Source: an uncultured Oscillospiraceae bacterium | GTDB taxonomy: Bacteria; Bacillota; Clostridia; Oscillospirales; Oscillospiraceae | DNA: 20,320 bases | Assembly (NCBI GenBank): GCA_934565415.1 | Contig: CAKTHQ010000038.1 | Span: 1-20,320 of the forward strand | Direction: 5' to 3' | Part shown: one piece after another, positions 1 to 6,606 of the stretch | Numbering within the stretch: position 1 is the first letter of the stretch | Layout of the letters: each line of letters begins with the position of its first letter | The notes under the pieces: generated by a model | The model's input: only the letters and a program-made list of their open reading frames with translations | The model's database searches: none | What the model was told of the DNA's origin: nothing | Made by a program: the position numbers and the translations under genes

Positions 1-282
1 CACACCAAGTTCTCCGGCCAGGTTTACGTCCTGTCCAAGGAAGAAGGCGGCCGTCATACTCCCTTCTTCAACAACTACCGTCCTCAGTTCTACTTCCGTA
101 CCACTGACGTGACCGGCATCATCACCCTGCCCGAAGGCACCGAGATGTGCATGCCCGGCGATAACGTCGTCATGAAGGTCGAGCTGATCACCCCCATCGC
201 TATCGAGAAGGGCCTGCGTTTCGCTATCCGTGAAGGCGGCCGTACCGTCGGTTCCGGTGTTGTTACCGAGGTTCAGGAGTAA
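1..282 (+). CDS. tuf: Elongation factor Tu, C-terminal 93 residues (5' end outside window)
   Basis: EF-Tu is the GTPase that carries aminoacyl-tRNA to the ribosome. Only the last 93 codons are present, read in frame 1 from the first base to a TAA at 280-282. They cover most of beta-barrel domain III, with recognisable family segments [29 protein letters not shown] and the closing [18 protein letters not shown]. The GTPase domain and domain II lie upstream of the window. Arginine is almost always CGT here, as expected for a very highly expressed gene. A strong intrinsic terminator follows 26 nt after the stop, so tuf ends its transcription unit, probably the str operon (rpsL-rpsG-fusA-tuf in most bacteria; the earlier genes are not visible). 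Identification is essentially certain. Confidence 0.98.
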   Translation, partial: HTKFSGQVYVLSKEEGGRHTPFFNNYRPQFYFRTTDVTGIITLPEGTEMCMPGDNVVMKVELITPIAIEKGLRFAIREGGRTVGSGVVTEVQE

Positions 283-308
283 TCCTTACCTTAGCTGACA
301 AGCTTAAC

Positions 309-340
309 ATCCCCCCGGGTTTTACCCGGGGGGATTTTTT
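309..340 (+). terminator. Rho-independent terminator after tuf
   Basis: A perfect 11-bp stem pairs 309-319 (ATCCCCCCGGG) with 325-335 (CCCGGGGGGAT). It has a 5-nt loop (TTTTA) and a run of six T at 335-340. This very stable hairpin should end the tuf transcript. Confidence 0.95.
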
Positions 341-365
341 GCCCGGTCGGCCTTAGAAGAAGGGA

Positions 366-394
366 TTGCGGCCCCGGCTGAAATGTGATAAGAT
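366..394 (+). promoter_or_regulatory. Sigma-A-type promoter for the acyltransferase gene
   Basis: The -35 box TTGCGG (366-371) and -10 box TAAGAT (389-394) are separated by 17 nt. TG one base before the -10 box gives an extended -10 element. Transcription would start near 401. This rules out the GTG at 385 as a start codon and supports the ATG at 442. Confidence 0.6.
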
Positions 395-441
395 GGTCAA
401 AACGAGCTTTGATGCAAATCGGGGAAGAAAGCAGGGATAGT

Positions 442-1578
442 ATGGGAAATTTGGATACGACGATTTCAAAGGACGATACCAAGGTCCTGAAGGCAATTGC
501 GGTGCTGCTGATGCTGATGCACCACCTTTGGTATTTCCCGGAGCGGATCTATGGCGGCGGCCTTCAATTTCGCTTTTGGATTTTTGAAGAGCCTGCTACG
601 GTCTTTTTGGGACGTTTCGGTCAGATCTGTGTCAGCTTTTTCTTTTTCCTGGGCGGCTACGGCGTCTATTCCGCTCAGCGCGGAAAGCCCTATGATGTAG
701 TTGACAGGCTGAAAAAGCTGTACATACCCTACTGGAAGGTGTTCTTTGTTTTTGTACCCATCGGATTCCTGTTTTGCTCCAATCAACCGGATTATGTGGA
801 GGAATGGGCGATTTACGGAGTCTTCTCCAATTTTTACCTCTATAAATTTCTACAAAACCTGTTTGGCATTACCTGCACCTACAACTGGGAATGGTGGTTC
901 CTTTCCAGCTACGCGGCGGCGCTGATTATATTCCCCACAGTAAGGGCCGTGATCGAAAATAAAAAACCCCGCACCAATCTATTTCTTCTTGTGACGGCTT
1001 CCATCCTGATTTCCAATGTAGTTCCGGCTCTCGGCAAAATCAAGGGCCTGGAGTCACTTCAGGATGACGGCCTGTTTCAAACGCTTTTCTGTCTGAGAGC
1101 ACCGGAGATCGCCAGCTTCTGGATGGGCTGCGTATGCGCGGAAAACGGTTTGCTGGACCGTCTCAGAGCTGCGGCAGGGAAGGCCGGGCTGCTGAATCCC
1201 CTGATGGATCTTGCCGCCTGGGCGGCGGCCATGTTTCTTAGAATGGCCACCTTTGGTCCTGTCCTGGATGTATTTCTCATCCCGGTGCTGTGCGTGACCA
1301 GCCTGGACCTGCTGCGGCATCTCAAAGGAACCAAAAAGGTGCTGCTGTGCATCGGAGAAGAAAGCACCAATATGTGGCTGATCCACACCTTTTTCTGCTA
1401 CTATTTCTTCGGCGTAGTCAAAATTGTAGTTGCGCCCAAGTGGGCGGTGCCGTCTTTGCTTGTCCTGATTCTTCTTTCCTATGGAGCATCCGTGGCTCTG
1501 ACTTGGTTTTGGAAGGGTGTATCCGCCCTCTGGCAGAAGGTCCGGCGCATCTGGAACGGTGCGTATAGCAAAACCTGA
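442..1578 (+). CDS. Membrane acyltransferase (acyltransferase 3 family)
   Basis: A predicted integral membrane O-acyltransferase of 378 aa, of the type that moves acetyl or similar groups onto cell-surface polysaccharides; the actual substrate cannot be read from sequence. The protein has about ten hydrophobic segments. Family signs are the first helix with a His pair (LKAIAVLLMLMHHLW, H27/H28), a later WWFLSSY segment and the C-terminal STNMWLIHTFF helix. The frame stays open upstream to a GTG at 385, but that codon lies inside the promoter. ATG 442 is preceded by AGGGA at 433-437, a rather close and weak ribosome site. ATG 412 is a less likely alternative. The gene stands alone, with its own promoter and its own terminator at 1637-1680. 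It is unrelated in role to its housekeeping neighbours, so it may be an accessory insertion between tuf and cdaA. Confidence 0.85.
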   Translation: MGNLDTTISKDDTKVLKAIAVLLMLMHHLWYFPERIYGGGLQFRFWIFEEPATVFLGRFGQICVSFFFFLGGYGVYSAQRGKPYDVVDRLKKLYIPYWKVFFVFVPIGFLFCSNQPDYVEEWAIYGVFSNFYLYKFLQNLFGITCTYNWEWWFLSSYAAALIIFPTVRAVIENKKPRTNLFLLVTASILISNVVPALGKIKGLESLQDDGLFQTLFCLRAPEIASFWMGCVCAENGLLDRLRAAAGKAGLLNPLMDLAAWAAAMFLRMATFGPVLDVFLIPVLCVTSLDLLRHLKGTKKVLLCIGEESTNMWLIHTFFCYYFFGVVKIVVAPKWAVPSLLVLILLSYGASVALTWFWKGVSALWQKVRRIWNGAYSKT

Positions 1579-1636
1579 CTTCCCTGTGGAAAAGACCATC
1601 CACCCGGATTTTCCGAATGTCAAACAGTCAACAATC

Positions 1637-1680
1637 AAGCAGCCTCTTTGCAAGAAAAATGGGGAGGCTGCTTTGTTTTG
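1637..1680 (+). terminator. Intrinsic terminator after the acyltransferase gene
   Basis: A perfect 10-bp stem pairs 1637-1646 (AAGCAGCCTC) with 1664-1673 (GAGGCTGCTT). It has a 17-nt loop and is followed by TGTTTTG. It lies 58 nt after the stop codon. The long loop makes it weaker than the tuf terminator. Confidence 0.8.
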
Positions 1681-1691
1681 CAATAAAGATA

Positions 1692-2135
1692 AATAAGAAT
1701 TTAGCGGCCTAAACAGAGCGTTACTGTTACTGCGCAAAACTACAAAGCTCCTGCGTCGCTGCGAGCCAGCGCGCACGCTGGCGTGGCAGCCCCCCGGATG
1801 AACGTACAACTTGACCGCTTCAGAGGTAAGCCCTCTCCTGCTGGAGAGGGTGGCAGGGCGAAGCCCTGACGGGTGTGGAGGGGACCCGTAACGACAATAT
1901 TCGTGCCCGGTAAAACAGGAAAATCCATATCTTTAGGCTGGAATAACCAACATACCCGGTCCTAATGTTTAAGGGGTCCCCTCCACACCCCGGCCTGCGG
2001 GCCACCCCTCTCCAAGCAGGAGAGGGTAGGGGCTGCTTGCCTTTGGCGCTTTGAAGATTCGGGGGGTTGCCACACCAGTGCTGCGGCACTGGTTCGCAAC
2101 GACGCTGCATTATTTTTCAGCTCTAAATTCTTATT
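1692..2135. repeat. Large nested imperfect palindrome, non-coding (MITE-like or structural repeat)
   Basis: Arms nest symmetrically around a centre near 1930. Outermost, AATAAGAATTTAG (1692-1704) pairs perfectly with 2123-2135. Next, GTGGCAGCCCCCCG (1783-1796) pairs with 2060-2073 with one G-U wobble. Innermost, GGGTGTGGAGGGGACCC (1871-1887) pairs perfectly with 1974-1990. Between these, each arm carries its own local hairpins at matching places. CCAGCG/CGCTGG (1766-1781) faces CCAGTGC/GCACTGG (2075-2092). CCCTCTCC/GGAGAGGG (1831-1850) faces the same stem at 2006-2026. CAGGGC/GCCCTG (1854-1868) faces GGCC/GGCC (1992-2003). The stems differ in sequence yet keep pairing, which suggests selection on structure. 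The centre, 1888-1973, is unpaired. No open frame here resembles a protein. No transposase is present, so if mobile it would be non-autonomous; that is inference. Confidence 0.8.
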
Positions 2136-2399
2136 AATAAAACATTCCTCCAATGTTTCGTTGGTAGAGGGACCGTCTCATATGAACGAGGAGGCATTGG
2201 GATTTTCTGGGGGAATTTTTCATTCGGCGCTGCTCGTTCACGGGTCATGTCGAATCACCGGCGCTCTGTTGGAGCGAATTTTATGTAGATTTCCTATTGC
2301 CATTTGGGAAGGAATCCGGTATAATAGGCAAGATAATAGATAAGTATACCATAGCCTTGTGTGCGATGTGAAACAGTTGACATAAAAGAGGGGTCCTTC
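2136..2399. other. Intergenic stretch before cdaA; no gene recognised
   Basis: From the end of the palindrome to the cdaA start I see a small inverted repeat (AAACATT at 2140-2146 with AATGTTT at 2152-2158), a small CGCTC/GAGCG hairpin near 2262-2276, the cdaA promoter at 2297-2325, and a leader of about 70 nt. An open frame of 53-60 codons (start at 2161 or 2182, end 2343) runs through the promoter and matches no family I know, so I do not call it a gene. Confidence 0.5.
2297..2325 (+). promoter_or_regulatory. Sigma-A promoter for the cdaA-to-rsgA gene row
   Basis: A -35 box TTGCCA (2297-2302), a 17-nt spacer and a consensus -10 box TATAAT (2320-2325) predict a transcript starting near 2332 and a leader of about 68 nt before cdaA. 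It is the only strong promoter I see before rsgA ends, so it may drive the whole 14-gene row. Internal promoters cannot be excluded. Confidence 0.75.
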
Positions 2400-3272
2400 A
2401 TGGAAAGCTTAATCAATTTGCTGCAGCCGGTGGCCAGAATGCAGTGGTCTGACTACCTGGATATTATACTTGTTGCTTACCTGATCTACCGGGTGCTGCC
2501 CCTGATTCGAACGCCCAGCACCATGCGGGTGGCAAAGGCCATTGTGGCTGTGGTCATCGTTGCCGGACTGACGGAGCTGCTGCATCTGTATACCGTCAGC
2601 TTTATCCTCAACCAGTTTATGTCCATCGGCCTGCTGGCCCTGGTGGTGCTTTTTCAGCCGGAGCTGCGGCGGATGCTGGATCACCTGGGCAGCGTCCGCA
2701 TTGGAGCCCTGCTTACCAACGCTGTCAAACCGGCGACGGAAATGGACATGGTAATCAGACAGACTGTAGCCGCCTGCGAATGCATGAGCCGGGAAAAGGT
2801 GGGTGCGCTGATTGTGTTTGCCCGGGAGGCCAGGCTGGACGACTATGTAAAAACCGGCACCACCATCGACGGCCAGGTTTCCGAGCAGCTGATCCGGAAT
2901 ATCTTCTTTCCCAAGGCATCCCTGCATGACGGCGCCATGATTATCCGGGAAGGAAAGATTACGGCGGCAGGCTGCGTGCTGCCCCTGTCCACCAGCGACC
3001 GGCTGGCGGCGGATTTGGGCACCCGGCACCGGGCCGGTGTGGGTATGAGCGAAAGCAGCGATGCCATTGTGGTGATCGTGTCGGAAGAGACCGGTACCAT
3101 CAGTGTGGCCGAAGGCGGTATGCTCAAGCGGCACCTGGCCTCGGGCACTCTGGACAAGCTTCTGCGCAACGCCCTGTGCAAGGAGAACACCACAACCCAG
3201 AAGGGCCTTGGCAGCTATCTGAAGGAAAGATTCCGGGAGGACGGAAAGGGAGGCAGAAGCCATGAAGAATAA
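2400..3272 (+). CDS. cdaA: Diadenylate cyclase CdaA
   Basis: Makes the second messenger c-di-AMP from two ATP at the membrane. C-di-AMP controls potassium and osmolyte uptake and cell-wall balance in Firmicutes. The 290-aa product has three hydrophobic helices (about residues 18-36, 43-62 and 67-86), a short linker and a DAC domain (about 105-260). Both catalytic signatures are intact: DGA at 177-179 (LHDGAMII) and RHR at 209-211 (GTRHRAG). ATG 2400 is chosen because GAGGGG lies at 2388-2393, 6 nt upstream; a frame extension to 2361 adds 13 residues unlike the family. cdaA is first in its operon, behind a consensus promoter. Its last 11 nt overlap cdaR, the usual partner arrangement. The third gene usual in Firmicutes, glmM, is not here. 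Confidence 0.96.
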   Translation: MESLINLLQPVARMQWSDYLDIILVAYLIYRVLPLIRTPSTMRVAKAIVAVVIVAGLTELLHLYTVSFILNQFMSIGLLALVVLFQPELRRMLDHLGSVRIGALLTNAVKPATEMDMVIRQTVAACECMSREKVGALIVFAREARLDDYVKTGTTIDGQVSEQLIRNIFFPKASLHDGAMIIREGKITAAGCVLPLSTSDRLAADLGTRHRAGVGMSESSDAIVVIVSEETGTISVAEGGMLKRHLASGTLDKLLRNALCKENTTTQKGLGSYLKERFREDGKGGRSHEE

Positions 3273-4494
3273 GTTCGGCAGCCTGCTGCTGTCCATTTGC
3301 TGCGCGTTCTGCCTGTGGCTGTATGTGATTACTGTGGTGAGCCCCGGCTCTACGGATACCTACTATAATATTCCCATTGTCTGGGAGGGGGAAAGCACCC
3401 TGAATGCCAACGGGCTGATGGTTACGGCGGTCTCCTCCAATACGGTAAACCTGAAGCTCTCCGGCAACCGGTCAGACCTGAGCCGGGTGAATTCCAGCAA
3501 CATTACCATCAAGGCGGATCTTTCCGGTATTCAGGAGCCGGGCAGCCAGATCCGCATCAACTACGGTACCCCCATTTTCCCCGGGGATGTGGCCAGCAAT
3601 GCCTTTGTGATTGAGTCCAAGGAGCCGGACAGCATTTATGTTACGGTGGTCCGCCGGGTTTCCAAAACCGTTCCCGTAGAGGTCAACTGGACGGGCACCC
3701 CGGCCGACGGCTTTATGGTAGACCGGGAAAACCGGGTGCTGGACGCTGCCGAGGTGGTAGTGACCGGGCCGGAGTCCGTTGTGGAAACCATTGCAAAGGC
3801 CACCATCAACGTGGATCTGGAGGGCCGCCGGGAATCCATCAGCGACAGCTTCCGCTATACGCTCTGCGACGACCAGGGGGAGCCGGTGGATGCAAAGCTG
3901 ATTACCACCGATATTGAGAGCATCCGCCTGGATGTGCCCATCCGGAGAGTAAAGGATCTGCGCCTGACCTACACCCTGACGGAGGGTGGCGGTGCCAACG
4001 AGCAGAATACCACGGTTACCCTGAGCAACGAGACCATCCGTGTTTCCGGCAGCGAGGCGGCCCTGGATCTGCTGGGAGATACCCTGTCCATCGGTACCAT
4101 CAATCTGGGAGAAATTACCCGGAACTCCATTTTGACCTTTGCCATTTCTCTGCCGGAAGGAGTCAACAATCTGTCCGGTATTACCGAGGTTACGGCGGAA
4201 ATCAAGTTTGTAGGCTTGTCTACCCGGGAGCTGACGGTGGATGAAATTCACCCCGTGAATATCCCGGAAGGCCTGGGGGTAGAACTGATTACGGAAAAGC
4301 TGGTTGTAACCCTCCGGGGGCCCTCCGCCCAGGTGGCAAACATCACTCCGGACGACATCTATGTGACGGTAGATTTTACCGGAGCGGAAGTCGGCACCTC
4401 TACCTTTAAGGCTACCGCAACCTATGGGGAAGGCTTTGAAAGCATCGGCACCCTGAAAACCGAAAGCGTATCGGCCAAAATCGAAAAGAACTGA
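3262..4494 (+). CDS. cdaR: YbbR-domain protein, CdaA regulator CdaR
   Basis: An extracytoplasmic partner that in other Firmicutes binds CdaA and tunes c-di-AMP synthesis. The 410-aa protein has a single N-terminal membrane anchor (about residues 7-27, with Lys before it) and four successive YbbR-type beta domains, about 36-130, 136-226, 229-316 and 323-407. Each has a recurring pattern ending in a hydrophobic strand (for example VPVEVNWTG...VVVTGPESVV in domain two and VVTLRGPSAQV in domain four). The start is ATG 3262 with AAAGGGAGG at 3245-3253, 8 nt upstream. The gene begins inside the cdaA 3' end, so translation is probably coupled. Four domains is a common size for this family. Confidence 0.92.
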   Translation: MKNKFGSLLLSICCAFCLWLYVITVVSPGSTDTYYNIPIVWEGESTLNANGLMVTAVSSNTVNLKLSGNRSDLSRVNSSNITIKADLSGIQEPGSQIRINYGTPIFPGDVASNAFVIESKEPDSIYVTVVRRVSKTVPVEVNWTGTPADGFMVDRENRVLDAAEVVVTGPESVVETIAKATINVDLEGRRESISDSFRYTLCDDQGEPVDAKLITTDIESIRLDVPIRRVKDLRLTYTLTEGGGANEQNTTVTLSNETIRVSGSEAALDLLGDTLSIGTINLGEITRNSILTFAISLPEGVNNLSGITEVTAEIKFVGLSTRELTVDEIHPVNIPEGLGVELITEKLVVTLRGPSAQVANITPDDIYVTVDFTGAEVGTSTFKATATYGEGFESIGTLKTESVSAKIEKN

Positions 4495-4500
4495 TATTAC

Positions 4501-4520
4501 GCCGGGGTGTATTCCCCGGC
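4501..4520 (+). promoter_or_regulatory. Intercistronic hairpin between cdaR and yicC
   Basis: GCCGGGG (4501-4507) pairs perfectly with CCCCGGC (4514-4520) across a 6-nt loop. No T run follows, so it is not a standard terminator. It sits just before the yicC ribosome site (AAGGGG, 4525-4530). It may stabilise an mRNA end or set relative expression; that is inference. Confidence 0.5.
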
Positions 4521-4539
4521 TCAAAAGGGGATAATGTTC

Positions 4540-5418
4540 ATGGTGAAAAGCATGACCGGCTATGGCCGGGCTGTGGAAACGGTAAACGGCAGAGAATTCA
4601 CCGTCGAGGTCCGCAGTGTGAACAACCGGTATCTGGACTGTACGGTAAAGCTTCCCCGGACGCTGTCCTTTGGGGAGGACGCGGTGAAGCAGGCGGTAAA
4701 GACAACCATTTCCAGAGGCAAGGTAGATGTATTTGTCTCCCTCCGGGCCGAAGGGGCCGGGGATGTGACGGTCAGTCTCAATGCCCCTATGGTAGAGGGA
4801 TATCTGGCCGCCGTGAAGCAGATGTGCGATACCTACGGGTTGCCCAATGATGTAACTGCCGCAACGCTTGCAACCCTGCCGGATGTGTTCTGCCTGGACA
4901 AGCCCCAGGTAGATGAGGAGCAGCTGCAAAAGGATCTGATGGCTGTGGTGGAAAAGGCCCTGGCTGCCTTCGATGCCATGCGCTGCACGGAAGGCCAGGC
5001 CCTGGAAAAGGACCTGCGGAGCCGGGGGGAGACCATCCTTTCTCTGGTTGCCAAGGTGGAAGCGGGCAGCCCCCAGACGGTTGCCGATTACCGGGTCCGG
5101 CTGGAGGAAAAGATCAGAGAGGTTCTGGAAAGCACCTCCATTGACGAAGCCCGTATCCTGACGGAGGCTGCCATTTTTGCTGACAAGATTGCCGTGGACG
5201 AGGAGACGGTCCGGCTGCGCAGCCACCTGAGTCAGATGGATTCCATGCTGTCCTCCGGCGGCGCCGTGGGCCGAAAGCTGGACTTCCTGCTGCAGGAAAT
5301 GAACCGGGAGGCCAATACCATTGGCTCCAAATGCTCCGATGTCCGCCTGGCCCGGGTGGTGGTAGACATCAAGGCCGAACTGGAAAAGATTCGGGAGCAG
5401 ACCCAGAACATCGAATAA
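4540..5418 (+). CDS. yicC: YicC/YloC family endoribonuclease
   Basis: YicC-family proteins are endoribonucleases; the E. coli member takes part in small-RNA turnover and the Bacillus homologue is YloC. The 292-aa product begins [11 protein letters not shown], the family N-terminal signature. It continues with [10 protein letters not shown] (about residues 26-35) and SRGKVDV, and ends in the conserved DUF1732 block ([15 protein letters not shown]...[13 protein letters not shown]). The usual SKSSD reads SKCSD here. The start is ATG 4540, with AAGGGG 9 nt upstream. ATG 4534 in the same frame is too close to that site, and the extension to 4507 is unlikely. Length fits the family. remA follows after 11 nt, matching the yloC-remA-gmk order of Bacillus. 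Confidence 0.93.
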   Translation: MVKSMTGYGRAVETVNGREFTVEVRSVNNRYLDCTVKLPRTLSFGEDAVKQAVKTTISRGKVDVFVSLRAEGAGDVTVSLNAPMVEGYLAAVKQMCDTYGLPNDVTAATLATLPDVFCLDKPQVDEEQLQKDLMAVVEKALAAFDAMRCTEGQALEKDLRSRGETILSLVAKVEAGSPQTVADYRVRLEEKIREVLESTSIDEARILTEAAIFADKIAVDEETVRLRSHLSQMDSMLSSGGAVGRKLDFLLQEMNREANTIGSKCSDVRLARVVVDIKAELEKIREQTQNIE

Positions 5419-5429
5419 GGAGCGACGCC

Positions 5430-5693
5430 ATGAAGCTCGTAAACATTGGTTTTGGCAGTATGGTGGCGGCGGGCAGGGTGCTTACCATCCTGGCTCCGGA
5501 CTCCGCCCCCATTAAGCGCATTATCCAGGAAGCGAAGGACAGAGGTATGCTCATAGATGCCTCCTATGGCCGCAAGACCAAGTCTGTGCTTTTAATGGAT
5601 ACGGATCATGTGATATTGTCCGCCGTTTCCCCGGAGACCCTGACGGAACGCTGGCTGGGTCGGGAAGTGCCGGACAACGAGGAGAGAGAGTAA
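5430..5693 (+). CDS. remA: RemA-family DNA-binding regulator (DUF370)
   Basis: In Bacillus, RemA is a small DNA-binding protein that activates matrix and osmoprotection genes. The 87-aa product closely follows the family: [19 protein letters not shown], then [29 protein letters not shown], then [12 protein letters not shown]. The basic YGRKTK segment lies in the conserved core. The start is ATG 5430 after AAGGAG at 5417-5422; longer in-frame starts fall inside yicC and add unrelated residues. It lies between yicC and gmk, and its TAA directly touches the gmk ATG. Family and position are secure. The target genes in this organism are unknown, and the role may differ from that in Bacillus. Confidence 0.93.
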   Translation: MKLVNIGFGSMVAAGRVLTILAPDSAPIKRIIQEAKDRGMLIDASYGRKTKSVLLMDTDHVILSAVSPETLTERWLGREVPDNEERE

Positions 5694-6236
5694 ATGGGAA
5701 AACTGATTGTGATTTCCGGCCCATCCGGCGTGGGCAAGGGCACCGTTGTAAAGGAGATGATGGCGGGAAGAAAGGATCTTTTCTTCTCCGTCTCCGCTAC
5801 CACCCGTCCCCCCAGACCCGGTGAAGTGAACGGAAAGGACTACTATTTCGTAGACCGGGACACCTTCCTGAAAATGATCGAGCGGGGAGAAATGCTGGAA
5901 TACGACGAGCACAATATGAATTTCTATGGGACACCCAGAGAACAGATTGAGGAGAAACAGAAAAAAGGTCATGTTTTGCTGGACATTGAACCCATCGGGG
6001 CCAAAAATGTCAAGAACAACTACCCCCAGGCAGAGCTGATTTTCATTATGCCTCCCAGCTGGGAGAAGCTGGAAAGCCGCCTCCGCGGCCGGAACGATAC
6101 CCCTGAGGACCAGATTGCCATCCGCATGGACCGGGCCAAATGGGAAATGGCGCAAAGGGTCTGGTACGACCATGTGGTGGTCAACGATGATGCCCGGCGC
6201 TGCGCCAAGGAAATTCTGGGGTACATAGACCGTTAA
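5694..6236 (+). CDS. gmk: Guanylate kinase
   Basis: Phosphorylates GMP to GDP with ATP in the cytoplasm, feeding GTP and (p)ppGpp pools. The 180-aa protein has the P-loop GPSGVGKGT (residues 9-17), the GMP-binding SATTRPPRPGEVNGKDYYFV region (about 33-52), then GEMLEY and YGTP. The usual lid/Walker B stretch LLEIDVQGA reads LLDIEPIGAKNVK here, a modest variation. The length is at the short end of the family (about 180-205). The gene starts immediately after the remA stop codon with no spacer. AACGAGGAGAGAGAG within the remA end supplies the ribosome site. A long structured spacer follows before rpoZ. Confidence 0.96.
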   Translation: MGKLIVISGPSGVGKGTVVKEMMAGRKDLFFSVSATTRPPRPGEVNGKDYYFVDRDTFLKMIERGEMLEYDEHNMNFYGTPREQIEEKQKKGHVLLDIEPIGAKNVKNNYPQAELIFIMPPSWEKLESRLRGRNDTPEDQIAIRMDRAKWEMAQRVWYDHVVVNDDARRCAKEILGYIDR

Positions 6237-6261
6237 ATTATCCACAACCCCTGTTAGCTTT

Positions 6262-6335
6262 CCAGTCCCGGGCTGGTGGGGCGATTCTCCGGAACCGAAA
6301 AAGCCGAAGGATCGCCGCACCAGCCGGAGGACTGG
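6262..6335 (+). promoter_or_regulatory. Long imperfect RNA hairpin in the gmk-rpoZ spacer
   Basis: Three helices stack in register. CCAGTCC (6262-6268) pairs with GGACTGG (6329-6335), GGCTGGTG (6271-6278) with CACCAGCC (6318-6325), and GGCGAT (6280-6285) with ATCGCC (6311-6316). That gives 21 base pairs, separated by a small internal loop and one G-G mismatch, with a 25-nt apical loop. No T run follows. It fills most of the 139-nt spacer and ends 28 nt before the rpoZ ribosome site. An attenuator, an RNase processing site or an intergenic repeat are all possible; which one is unknown. Confidence 0.75.
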
Positions 6336-6375
6336 CCAGCACTGACAGTACAACCCAAAAATTGGAGGACCAAAT

Positions 6376-6582
6376 ATGCTGTATCCACCTGTTGCAAACC
6401 TTTTAACCAAAGTTGAGAGCCGTTACCTGCTTGTGAACCTGGTTGCCCATCGGGCCCGCCAGATTGCCGCTGAGTCGGAGGAATTCCATGAGGACCTGCC
6501 TGAAAAGCCTGTGACCATGGCCATTCAGGAAGTGGCCGAGGGAAAGCTCAGCGCCACCGTAAAAGAAGAGTACAAGAGATAA
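6376..6582 (+). CDS. rpoZ: RNA polymerase omega subunit
   Basis: Small RNA polymerase subunit that helps fold and hold beta-prime. The 68-aa product matches the short Firmicutes form (Bacillus YloH is about 67 aa). It has the N-terminal YPPVANLLTKVESRYLLVNLVAHRARQI helix region and the conserved KPVTMAIQEVAEGKL segment. The start is ATG 6376 with GGAGG at 6364-6368, 7 nt upstream. It follows gmk as in Bacillus. In Bacillus coaBC sits between rpoZ and priA; here priA follows after only 24 nt. Confidence 0.93.
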   Translation: MLYPPVANLLTKVESRYLLVNLVAHRARQIAAESEEFHEDLPEKPVTMAIQEVAEGKLSATVKEEYKR

Positions 6583-6606
6583 TTTGTTTCCCGGGAGGAT
6601 TTGGGT

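Noticed and set aside
1054..1809. 251-codon minus-strand open frame over the acyltransferase 3' end
   Set aside because: It is antisense to a good membrane protein and runs through its terminator.
1740..2153. Minus-strand open frames over the palindrome (1740-1928, 1820-2110, 1962-2153)
   Set aside because: They are low-complexity readings of inverted repeats with no domain signal. Such frames are often misannotated as hypothetical proteins.
2161..2343. Small open frame (60 codons, or 53 from ATG 2182) before cdaA
   Set aside because: It runs through the consensus cdaA promoter, has only a poor ribosome site and matches no family I know. Chance is the simplest reading.
2377..2382. TTGACA just before the cdaA start as a -35 box
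   Set aside because: No -10 box follows at a proper distance; it would fall at the start codon. The promoter at 2297-2325 is much better.
3472..5226. 584-codon minus-strand open frame across cdaR and yicC
   Set aside because: It is antisense to two well-supported genes and crosses their boundary. Its His/Gly/Gln-rich composition is typical of GC-rich antisense reading.
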